This document shows positions 1 through 7,824 of a stretch of 64,000 nt of DNA, one piece after another. Both the position numbers and the translations under genes were made by a program. How positions within the stretch are numbered: position 1 is the stretch's first letter; each line of letters begins with the position of its first letter. This DNA is from Cytophagales bacterium WSM2-2 (lineage in GTDB: Bacteria > Bacteroidota > Bacteroidia > Cytophagales > Cyclobacteriaceae). The notes under the pieces are model-generated. The model saw nothing but the letters and a program-made list of their open reading frames with translations, did no database searches and was not told the DNA's origin. The stretch lies in assembly GCA_015472025.1 (NCBI GenBank), contig BNHL01000001.1, forward strand, positions 2,716,001-2,780,000. The letters are read 5' to 3'.

Positions 1-972
1 TGTAAAATGGATACAACCCTTCGTTGAAATATTTGAGCCATGGATGAGGGCGGTTAAGGTAACGTTGCCCGAAACCGATGATCGTGATTAGTGAGAACCA
101 TCCCACAAAAATGGCGATCACATCGAAGATGGTCTCAACAGTGTCATCATTCCATGGAAATTGAATGACATGCCTAAAGTGCAGGTAAACGCCATAAAAT
201 AGAACCAGGGAAAACAATGTGGCGATGAGTAAAGATTTTCGTTGCTGACCGATGAGTTGCCATAACTGTGGCGATGAATAAAAGATCATTCCAAAAAAGA
301 AAAAACAGAAATAATAAACGACATAAGACAAATCGCGGAGGTTATGCTTTTCATCGGGAAAATAAGGACGGAGTAGAATTTGTGTGACCAGGATAAAAAT
401 GGCGGGAATGAAAAGCATGCCCGCCGGGCTGGAAAAAATCTTTGTTGCAAAATTTCTAAACCCTGCCGACTTCGGAGATCTCAGGTATGTCAGGAACGGT
501 AGCGCCACCAACGAATACACAAACAGGTATGCAACAAACCAGAGGTGATGCCAACTGAAACTTCCTTTTGGGTAAGGAACGAAATTGAAAACAGTTTTGT
601 AGAAATCGCCATAGCCTGAATATTGCTTGATATGTTCGTAGTAGATCTGTGGGGGTACGATAACGAACATTCCAAATACAAGCGGGATAAAGAGTTTCTT
701 AAACCGCTCCCCGGCGAATTGCCCCGAAGTCCTTTTTCCGAGGGCCATGTAAGTCCCGGCTCCGGAGATGAAAAGTAGCATGGGCATCCGCCAGAAATGT
801 AGCCACACCATCCAGTAGTTGAATGAGGTAGAGGTCTCGTTGTTTTTGACGTGCCAGTCCCAGGAATTGAACCACATTCCTGTATGGAAAAAAAGAAGGA
901 TCAGGATGGCAATCAGTCGCAGCCAATCCAAGTCGTACCGGCGGCCAGGGGTTTCAAGTGTTTGTTGCATAG
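1..972 (-). CDS. Acyltransferase family 3 membrane protein (partial, runs off the window edge)
   Basis: The reading frame is open from an ATG at 972-970 to base 1, giving 324 codons with no stop, so the C-terminus lies outside the window. The N-terminus has the entry motif of acyltransferase family 3 (MdoC/NodX/OafA-like): RYDLDWLRLIAIL, then FFHTG with the conserved His in the first helix. About eight hydrophobic helices follow, separated by short polar loops. Proteins of this family move acetyl, succinyl or other acyl groups onto glycans or lipids at the inner membrane. The substrate cannot be told from sequence. The gene is divergent from the downstream peptidase, and a long inverted repeat sits about 36 bases upstream of its start. 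Confidence 0.8.
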
Positions 973-1004
973 AAATAGTCGTTTTGAATTTTAAGCAAAT
1001 CAAC

Positions 1005-1025
1005 GGTGGCCAATGGCCACTGTAA
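1005..1025. promoter_or_regulatory. Inverted repeat in the divergent promoter region (possible operator)
   Basis: The core 1008-1022 reads GTGGCCA-A-TGGCCAC, a perfect 7+1+7 inverted repeat. Pairing extends outward to 1005-1025 with one G-T wobble. It lies between the acyltransferase start (972, minus) and the peptidase start (1142, plus), the expected place for a regulator site. A cruciform or RNA hairpin is also possible. Confidence 0.45.
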
Positions 1026-1141
1026 GACGGTTTTTATAGGTTAGTAGGCCGATTTTATAAAGTCGAACGCCTGCCGTCAGTCAATTTTGGCAGGTTTCGA
1101 AAAGGAAAAAGAGTTTAATTGCATAAAAACCTTAATCAATT

Positions 1142-2605
1142 ATGAAGGCACTAATCACCGTATTTATCGTATTCACCTTTTCGGTCATTGGGTTCGCCCA
1201 GGAATCTGACCTGCCCAGTGATTTTTTGTCAAAAGCTTTTTATAAAGACCGCAGAGATAAGCTGCGCGAGAAGCTGCCGGCAAATTCCGTTGCCGTCTTC
1301 TTTGCTAACCCGGTTAGGAACAGGGCCAACGATGTGGATTTCGTTTACCACCAGGATCCCAATTTCTTTTATTTCTCAGGATATAAGGAGCCGGATGCCG
1401 TTTTGATGGTTTTCAAAGACATGCAAACATCAAGTAACGGTCAGCAGTATAATGAGATCATTTTTGTACAACCGCGCAGCGAACAAGCTGAGATGTGGAC
1501 AGGCCGTAGGCTAGGCACTGTGGGTGCCACTGAAAAACTGGGCCTTGACTTCGCGTTCAACAACAAAGAATTCAAAAAATACAATGTTGACTTCAGCAAG
1601 TTTGCTTCGATTCTTTTCACCGATTTCAAAAACGATGTCCGCAACAACCCACGTGATTCTTCAGATTTGTATGACCTGATCGCACAGTTCAAGGCAAAAG
1701 TGAAGTATCCGGAAGCAAGCGGAACCACACTGGCGGTAGAGCCACAAAAAAATAATCTGGACATGAGAGGCCTCAACCCGATCATGAACAGCCTGCGCGG
1801 AATCAAGACCAAAGAAGAACTTGAAATGATTCGCAAAGCCGTTAGAATATCATGTGCGGGCCAGGTTGAAGTAATGAAAGCATTGAAACCCGGAATGAGC
1901 GAACGTGAAATCCAGGGAATTCATGAATACGTTTTCAAAAAATACCAGGCGGAAGATTTGGGGTACCCGTCTATCGTTGGAGCGGGACACAATGGTTGTA
2001 TCCTGCACTACATCGACAACTACAAACCCAATATTTCGAATAAAGATCTTATACTGATGGATCTGGGTGCAGAGTACCGTGGTTACTCAGCCGACATTAC
2101 TCGCACTATTCCAATCAATGGGAAATTCTCGACAGAGCAAAAGCAGATCTATGAACTGGTATTAAAGGCACAGGAAGATGCTATGAAAATATGCAAGCCT
2201 GGTACACCGTTCAAAGATTTAACAGCTGCCACTCAAACTGCAATTAACAAAGGGCTAAAAGAATTAGGGATTATTCAGACCGAAACTGAAGAACATCGGT
2301 ACTATCCCCACGGCTGCTGTCACCACATTGGCCTGGATGTACATGACAAGGGTACATACGAGACGCTGCAAGAGAATATGACCATTACTATTGAGCCGGG
2401 GATTTATATTCCTGAAAATTCCAAATGCGACAAAAAATGGTGGGGCATTGCAGTTCGTATCGAAGACGACTACCTTCTGACGAAAGATGGATATGAACAC
2501 TTGTCAATATTGGCACCACGCACCGTTAAAGACATAGAGGCAATGATGAAATTACCCAGCGCGTTGGATGATTTTGTACTTCCTGATCTCGATAAGAAAA
2601 ACTAG
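1142..2605 (+). CDS. pepP: Exported Xaa-Pro aminopeptidase (M24B)
   Basis: This 487-residue metallopeptidase should remove N-terminal residues that precede proline. An aminopeptidase-P N-terminal domain (about residues 25-165) precedes the M24 pita-bread domain (about 200-460). The metal ligands are readable: Asp307 and Asp318 (DLGAEYRGYSAD), His394 (HGCCHHIGLDVHD), Glu418 (TIEPG) and Glu441 (RIEDD). A signal peptide ending in FAQ points to periplasmic or outer-membrane location, unlike the cytoplasmic E. coli enzyme but common in Bacteroidota. The gene stands alone on the plus strand and converges on the TPR gene. A shared hairpin lies between the two stops. Confidence 0.92.
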   Translation: MKALITVFIVFTFSVIGFAQESDLPSDFLSKAFYKDRRDKLREKLPANSVAVFFANPVRNRANDVDFVYHQDPNFFYFSGYKEPDAVLMVFKDMQTSSNGQQYNEIIFVQPRSEQAEMWTGRRLGTVGATEKLGLDFAFNNKEFKKYNVDFSKFASILFTDFKNDVRNNPRDSSDLYDLIAQFKAKVKYPEASGTTLAVEPQKNNLDMRGLNPIMNSLRGIKTKEELEMIRKAVRISCAGQVEVMKALKPGMSEREIQGIHEYVFKKYQAEDLGYPSIVGAGHNGCILHYIDNYKPNISNKDLILMDLGAEYRGYSADITRTIPINGKFSTEQKQIYELVLKAQEDAMKICKPGTPFKDLTAATQTAINKGLKELGIIQTETEEHRYYPHGCCHHIGLDVHDKGTYETLQENMTITIEPGIYIPENSKCDKKWWGIAVRIEDDYLLTKDGYEHLSILAPRTVKDIEAMMKLPSALDDFVLPDLDKKN

Positions 2606-2617
2606 AAACTACAATTC

Positions 2618-2658
2618 AAAGGAGGGCTTATTTGCTGCAACGCTCTAGGCCCTCCTTT
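2618..2658. terminator. Bidirectional terminator hairpin between convergent genes
   Basis: The arms AAAGGAGGGC (2618-2627) and GCCCTCCTTT (2649-2658) are a perfect 10-bp inverted repeat with a 21-base loop. The right arm and loop lie in the last codons of the minus-strand TPR gene, so the hairpin can serve both the peptidase and the TPR transcript. Confidence 0.6.
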
Positions 2659-3578
2659 GCTTCTTTCAAAGATCCATCCATTTTGAGGGCTGCCTCAAAG
2701 TATTTTTTAGCCTCCGGCTTGCTCCCTTTCTTTTCCTTGATTTGCCCCATTCGCATATTAGCTCTTGCGATCGAGGGTTCGTTTGGCTTGGGTTGATAGG
2801 CCAAATATTTTTTCAGGCATTCCTCGCCTTGATCCATTCGCTGTCCTGCGACCGCTGCAGCTCTTCCCATTTGGTAGATCGCCACATAGTTGTCTGGATT
2901 TTTTTTCATGGCGTCCTCGAAAAGCCCAAACGCCTTGTCGTACTTTTTCTGCTCTAAATAAAAATTGGCCAGGGCTGAAGTATATGCCGGGTCAATTTTC
3001 ATGCACTCCAAATATTCTTTTTCAGCTTCTACTGGTTGCTTTTGATTCACATAAATACTGGCCATCTGCTGATGGCCTTCGGCGGGCTTAATGGCCATGA
3101 TCTGCTTTGCCACTTCTTTGGCTTTGTCAATACTGCCACCCATGAAGCCGGGTGCTTGCAGGTAAAATTGAATCAATGAGAGGCGTGCATTCAGGTTCTT
3201 TGAATCTAAGGCAATGGCATTTTCCCAGGCCTTTTTCATTTTTGGAGCAAGCAATCCTTGTTTGAAAACATTGGCATTCTGGGCGATCGAGCCATATGTA
3301 TCTCCAAGCCATACAAAATATTCACTCTCCTTGCTGTTAGCTTTGGTTGCCTCCTCGAAATAATCAACAGCAGCGTCATAGTCTTTCTTATCGAACGACA
3401 CGCGGCCCAGGTAGTAGCGCGCTGCTGCATAGTCACCGGATTTTTCTCCAATGAGTTTCAACGACTTTTCGGCATCGGCATATTTTTTTTCATTGTAAAA
3501 AGACTTGGCTCTCTCCAGGGTAGTTTGGCCCAGGCAAAGTGTGGGTATGAGGAAAATGGCAGTGAGAAATCGGGTCAT
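2628..3578 (-). CDS. Exported tetratricopeptide-repeat protein
   Basis: This 316-residue protein has a signal peptide (cleavage near CLGQ, residues 15-18) followed by TPR units across almost the whole length. Typical YYLGR, FVWLGD and LANFYLEQKKYDKA segments mark the A and B helices. No enzymatic domain is visible, so it probably acts as a periplasmic protein-interaction scaffold. It is followed upstream by an AraC-type regulator on the same strand with an 80-base gap, which may be coincidence. The partner is unknown. The start is the first ATG preceding the hydrophobic segment. Confidence 0.75.
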   Translation of the reverse strand: MTRFLTAIFLIPTLCLGQTTLERAKSFYNEKKYADAEKSLKLIGEKSGDYAAARYYLGRVSFDKKDYDAAVDYFEEATKANSKESEYFVWLGDTYGSIAQNANVFKQGLLAPKMKKAWENAIALDSKNLNARLSLIQFYLQAPGFMGGSIDKAKEVAKQIMAIKPAEGHQQMASIYVNQKQPVEAEKEYLECMKIDPAYTSALANFYLEQKKYDKAFGLFEDAMKKNPDNYVAIYQMGRAAAVAGQRMDQGEECLKKYLAYQPKPNEPSIARANMRMGQIKEKKGSKPEAKKYFEAALKMDGSLKEAKEGLERCSK

Positions 3579-3657
3579 GGTAGCGTGGTTAAAAAAGAAA
3601 TAACAATAGGCAAGACGTCAAATCAATTCAAAGGGTTGCGCGGTGGCAATGGGGAAT

Positions 3658-4788
3658 TTACACGCGGTATTCAGAGGGCGTTTTCCCCGTAATTTTCTTG
3701 AATACAGTGTTGAACGAAGACTTTGAATTATACCCCACCTGCTCAGCAATTTCTTCAATTTTAATGTTAGGTTGACTTTTAAGCAAATGCTTGGCTTCCT
3801 CCACCCGGTATTCGGCAATCAATTCAAAAAAAGTTTTGTCAAGGCCTTCATTAATTGCCTGTGAAAGTTGGTGAACTGAAATTTTAAGCTTGTCTGCCAG
3901 GTCAGGCAATGAAAAGGTTGGACTGAGGAAGGGCTTTTCTTTTTCCATAACCTGTTTCAGTCGGTCTAAAATGTTTTCTTTTTGATCGACTGACAATGTC
4001 GATGTCTTGTATTTGGAAGTATCTGCGAGTGTGGCTTGTTTGAAGAACCCAGAGTGACGGATTACCCGGAAACTGGTCAGGTACACGGTCAGTGAGATGT
4101 AGGTGGCAAACAGGTGGTCGCCCGTGTCGTTCTTGTTGAGCAATTTCACCACAAAAATTAAGATCAAGAGTGAAGCGGATACAATGACCTCCGATCGCAA
4201 GAGTACAAGAATAGGGTTTGTTGCTTTCCAGAATGGCTCGCTTTTACTTTTGAAAGCCCTGACGATCTCAACGAAAGAAAGTATGATATAAATGAACAGG
4301 CTGAGCAGGATCAATTCAGTAGGGTGATGTGTAATCCAGTTTAAACGTGGATCATAGTTCATGTGCACTTCCCGGAATTGAAAGTCGGGATGATAAGCGC
4401 TGATGTACGCATTGTATTTGAGGTCTTCTGGCGCAAGGAAAAAAGGGACTAGCAGAATGAAATAGATAGCCGTAGTAATAAAATGGAGATAGTGGATTCG
4501 TTCAACTCCGCCACGCGCCCGGCTCCGGATCATCAAGTAAAGTGCGGGCCCGATAGCAAAAGCAATCGGTTCGGAAAAATCCACCAGGAAAAGACATTGG
4601 GTGATATAACCAGTGTACATGATCAAAATCTCGATGACATTGGCGGCAATCGCCAGCAGGAGAATTCCCTGAAGGGAATTGGCTTGTACTTTCCGGTTTT
4701 CACCCGTTAGAAAAAAGAACGACAGGAACACAGCCTGGACAATTCCGAGAAATATAAAAAGGGCGAACAGGTCGATCCGGTAGTTCAT
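3658..4788 (-). CDS. Membrane-anchored AraC-family transcriptional regulator
   Basis: This protein has 376 residues. The first about 245 contain roughly seven hydrophobic helices, an arrangement seen in Bacteroidota AraC regulators with an integral-membrane sensor. The last about 100 residues are a two-motif AraC DNA-binding domain: FSLPDLADKLKISVHQLSQ forms the first helix-turn-helix, and IEEIAEQVGYNSKSSFNTVF with KKITGKTPSEYR the second. It should sense a ligand or state at the inner membrane and regulate nearby or distant genes. It is divergent from an unknown membrane protein, and the shared 117-base gap contains a TAACAA-T-TTGTTA inverted repeat. Confidence 0.85.
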   Translation of the reverse strand: MNYRIDLFALFIFLGIVQAVFLSFFFLTGENRKVQANSLQGILLLAIAANVIEILIMYTGYITQCLFLVDFSEPIAFAIGPALYLMIRSRARGGVERIHYLHFITTAIYFILLVPFFLAPEDLKYNAYISAYHPDFQFREVHMNYDPRLNWITHHPTELILLSLFIYIILSFVEIVRAFKSKSEPFWKATNPILVLLRSEVIVSASLLILIFVVKLLNKNDTGDHLFATYISLTVYLTSFRVIRHSGFFKQATLADTSKYKTSTLSVDQKENILDRLKQVMEKEKPFLSPTFSLPDLADKLKISVHQLSQAINEGLDKTFFELIAEYRVEEAKHLLKSQPNIKIEEIAEQVGYNSKSSFNTVFKKITGKTPSEYRV

Positions 4789-4841
4789 GCTTAAAAGTAA
4801 ATAACTCGAATCAAACTTGAAGGATTACGCCACAAATCACG

Positions 4842-4854
4842 TAACAATTTGTTA
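4842..4854. promoter_or_regulatory. Short inverted repeat in divergent promoter
   Basis: TAACAA-T-TTGTTA is a perfect 6+1+6 inverted repeat located between the AraC regulator (start 4788, minus) and the membrane protein (start 4906, plus). It could be an operator. The sequence is AT-rich and short, so chance is a real alternative. Confidence 0.3.
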
Positions 4855-4905
4855 ATACCAGTTCTTTTTAAAAACTTGAAACGTTAATCGTATCGCGACT
4901 TTGCC

Positions 4906-5682
4906 ATGTACAAGATCCTTCGCAGCTTTAAGCTGATCATCAATTACAAAACTTTTGTCATTACTGGCCTCTCCATCCTGTCCAGTTACTTGTGCTTCAA
5001 ATATGGGCTGACGGCAAAATTCCCGGACATGCTGGTAGGGGTGGCCATCGTATTTCCAGTCGTGTTTAGCATCGGGTCGGCATATACAAGAAGAGAAACA
5101 GCGCTGCAGCGTTTCTCGGATTTCAAAGGGCATGCGATCGCGATCTACTATGCTTCTCGCGATTGGTCAAGCGACCACGACCATGACCTCGCAGTTCGCG
5201 CGAAGCATTTGCTCCGTGAAATGCTGCTTACCATGAAAGACATGTTCCGGACAAAGGATTTGAAGGTGTGGGACAAGGATGAGAAAAAGATTTATGAATT
5301 ATTTTCCAAGCTCTCAACTTTGACAATGGAATTCAGGAAACACGGTGTGCAGAGCGGAGAAATATCCCGTGTAAGCCAATATGTTAGTAAAATGATTATT
5401 GCCTTCGATAATATGCGGATCATTCATCGATACCGCACTCCGGTTACGCTCAGGGCATACAGTAAGTTTTTCATTTATACTTTCCCAATTATCTACGGGC
5501 CTTACTTTGCCAGCACCTTTCACGATTTTTCGGCACAGTTGGAGTATGTCATGCCTGTGATGTACAGTTTCATTCTTGTAAGTCTTGACAACATCCAGGA
5601 TCAACTCGAAAATCCCTTTGATGATGTGGGCGAAGACGACATCGTCATCGAAGCAGAAGAAACGGCAACACTACTGACTTAG
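4906..5682 (+). CDS. Conserved membrane protein of unknown function
   Basis: This is a 258-residue protein. Hydrophobic segments at about residues 15-35 and 42-60 form an N-terminal hairpin, and a second pair lies at about 190-235 (FIYTFPIIYGPYFAST, then MPVMYSFILVSL). The central region is polar and helical (about 60-185). The C-terminus is acidic (DDVGEDDIVIEAEE). The two-hairpin layout with a cytoplasmic middle recalls bestrophin-like channels, but I see no diagnostic motif, so no function is assigned. Its stop is only two bases from the stop of the convergent OmpA gene. Confidence 0.6.
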   Translation: MYKILRSFKLIINYKTFVITGLSILSSYLCFKYGLTAKFPDMLVGVAIVFPVVFSIGSAYTRRETALQRFSDFKGHAIAIYYASRDWSSDHDHDLAVRAKHLLREMLLTMKDMFRTKDLKVWDKDEKKIYELFSKLSTLTMEFRKHGVQSGEISRVSQYVSKMIIAFDNMRIIHRYRTPVTLRAYSKFFIYTFPIIYGPYFASTFHDFSAQLEYVMPVMYSFILVSLDNIQDQLENPFDDVGEDDIVIEAEETATLLT

Positions 5683-5684
5683 AT

Positions 5685-7646
5685 TTATTGCTTAATTAAT
5701 TCAAACTCCACCCTGCGGTTGATTTGTTTGGACTCCTGGTTTGTTTCTTCAACGATAGGTTTGGAGCTCCCGTAGCCAATGGCCGTAATCCGGGATTCAT
5801 CCACTTTGAATTGCTCCACAAGATATGCTTTGATAGCATCTGCCCGTGATTGTGACAATTGAAGATTTGCCGTTTCGTCACCGGCAGAATCCGTATGACC
5901 TGAAATCCGCAAGCTTTCTTCCGGATGGTCTATTAAAAAATTTCCAACCTTGGCCAAATCGTTGTGCATGGATTCAAGTATATCGGATTTACCGTGCTCA
6001 AATTCCAGTGACTTGAATGCAATTTTACTCTCAATAGGTTCTACTTTATGAATTGCTTTCCTGTCGCCCTGCATATAAAAGAGTTCTTCAATACGGAAGA
6101 AATCATCCCCCTGGATGATAAGCAGGTAATTTCGTTTGTTGATGAGGCTGAAATCATACGTGCCATCTTCGCGCAGGAATTTCGGAGCCACCTGTATTCC
6201 ATGATCTATATCAATGATCGAAACAATTCCTTTGATGATCGGCTTGCCATCCTGGTCCAGCACGATTCCTTGGAAAAGAGCTACTGCTTCCGGGTGCGCT
6301 TCCATGGGCACAGGAAAAGAGTAGAGGTCTAGGTTCCGAATATCATTTTCTTTTGATCGGGCATAATACAGGTCGCGACTTTTGGAATCGATCGTGAAAT
6401 AATATTCACTTCCTGCACCATTGACCAACGGGCCGATATTCAAAGGCTCGCCCCAGCCGTACGCATTTCTATACGATTTGTAGATGTCGAAGTCGCCAAA
6501 ATTCAAAGGGTGACCATCCGAGCTGAAATACAAGACATTAAACTTGTGATGAAAGAAAGGGCTAACCTCACTGCGTACTGTGTTAATGATAGGCCCGGCA
6601 TTTTGCGCCCGGCCCCATTTTCCTTTTTTGTCTTTCACAGTGAAGTAGATATCTGAGTAACCAAAACCTTCCGCACGGTTGCTGGCGAAGTAAAGCGTGT
6701 CACCGGAATGACTGATCGCAGGTTGTGATTCCCATCCCAGAGTATTGACATTAGGTCCGAGGTTTTTGATTTTCCCCCAGGTGCTGTCTTTTTTCATGGT
6801 AGCGACATAAAGATCACACTTGCCATAACCCTTGGGTGCCTCGCACCTCGAGAAATACAGATACTTACCATCGGGACTAAGGCAGGCAGATCCTTCGTTG
6901 TAATCCGTGTTGATGGTCTTGAACTCCTCTGCGGGCGTCCAGGCACCATCTAGTTTCAGACTGAAGAAAATATCTTCATTGTAAGCACGACTCTTGTGCT
7001 TGTTTCTTTTGGAAGTAAAAAGCAGGACATAATCGACATTTCCGATCGTAGGGCCGTAGTCTTCTTTTGCCGAATTGATATGATCGCCCATTGGCTCAAG
7101 TACGGAATGTGGCGGGTGTAGTGTATCGACTGCTTTCCGGTAGTTGACTAACTGATAGTATTGCTCTAGCGGCACATAATATTCTTTCTTCTGCGTTTCT
7201 ATTGAATCGTACCTGGCATAGAGATTTTGGATGTTGCCACCCTGACGATGATGCTTAAGCGCAAGTTTGTAAAGTAAAATTGCTTCGCCTTTCGGTCCGT
7301 ATGTTTCAGAAAGTTTGGCAAGCTTCCAGAGCATCGGTACGTTCCTGGAAAAATTTCCTATTCCAAAATTTTTGACGTACTCACGCAATGCCTTATACAT
7401 TTCTTCAAAGTTCTTGGCTGCGTCCAGTTGCTGAATACTTTTGAGTTTGGCCAGGTCGGTGTAGTACCTGATTTTGTTGACATTGGGAAAAAGGAATATG
7501 TCAGACTGGCCGAAATGGGTAATTGAGTCGTTGACGAAAACCTTTTTTTCGTTGGGATTTTGTTGGTCCTGTGCAGAGGCAGAAAACCATTCAAAGCAAA
7601 GCGCGCTACCTGCAATAGCGGCAAAAAATGCTTTTGCCAAGGTCAT
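5685..7646 (-). CDS. PD40 beta-propeller / OmpA-domain outer-membrane-associated protein
   Basis: This 653-residue protein has a signal peptide, a helical repeat region (about 60-170), PD40 propeller blades (about 185-430; repeated GSACLSPDGKYLYFSR-type segments), a small carboxypeptidase-regulatory-like beta domain (about 450-530) and a C-terminal OmpA domain (about 545-653). The OmpA domain carries the peptidoglycan-binding signature ISGHTDSAGD with LSQSRADAIKAYL and NRRVEFELIK. The TPR-PD40-CRD-OmpA order is that of PorE-like proteins, which tie type IX secretion or gliding complexes to the cell wall. That specific role is inference. A shorter-N-terminus relative lies at 33939-35990. Confidence 0.82.
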   Translation of the reverse strand: MTLAKAFFAAIAGSALCFEWFSASAQDQQNPNEKKVFVNDSITHFGQSDIFLFPNVNKIRYYTDLAKLKSIQQLDAAKNFEEMYKALREYVKNFGIGNFSRNVPMLWKLAKLSETYGPKGEAILLYKLALKHHRQGGNIQNLYARYDSIETQKKEYYVPLEQYYQLVNYRKAVDTLHPPHSVLEPMGDHINSAKEDYGPTIGNVDYVLLFTSKRNKHKSRAYNEDIFFSLKLDGAWTPAEEFKTINTDYNEGSACLSPDGKYLYFSRCEAPKGYGKCDLYVATMKKDSTWGKIKNLGPNVNTLGWESQPAISHSGDTLYFASNRAEGFGYSDIYFTVKDKKGKWGRAQNAGPIINTVRSEVSPFFHHKFNVLYFSSDGHPLNFGDFDIYKSYRNAYGWGEPLNIGPLVNGAGSEYYFTIDSKSRDLYYARSKENDIRNLDLYSFPVPMEAHPEAVALFQGIVLDQDGKPIIKGIVSIIDIDHGIQVAPKFLREDGTYDFSLINKRNYLLIIQGDDFFRIEELFYMQGDRKAIHKVEPIESKIAFKSLEFEHGKSDILESMHNDLAKVGNFLIDHPEESLRISGHTDSAGDETANLQLSQSRADAIKAYLVEQFKVDESRITAIGYGSSKPIVEETNQESKQINRRVEFELIKQ

Positions 7647-7803
7647 CTTTTCAACTGTTGGTTTACATAAGCTAACGAAAAGTGGCTGAAAAATATGTGA
7701 TTAACAAAACATTTTGGCTTTCGGAACCCTCGGCAGAGGTATTTGGCACATCGATTGACCAGTGTGTACGACATCACGTTTTAATAGGACTAACAACTTT
7801 TTT

Positions 7804-7818
7804 GTGTCAAATTGACAC
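7804..7818. promoter_or_regulatory. Inverted repeat just upstream of lon start
   Basis: GTGTCAA-A-TTGACAC is a perfect 7+1+7 inverted repeat ending six bases before the lon ATG at 7825. It covers the place where ribosomes bind, so either protein binding or hairpin formation there would control translation or transcription of the protease. Confidence 0.45.
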
Positions 7819-7824
7819 CTGAAT

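Noticed and set aside
1441..1836. Antisense 131-codon frame inside the pepP gene
   Set aside because: It is the reverse-complement shadow of a clear M24 peptidase and has no independent start context or family.
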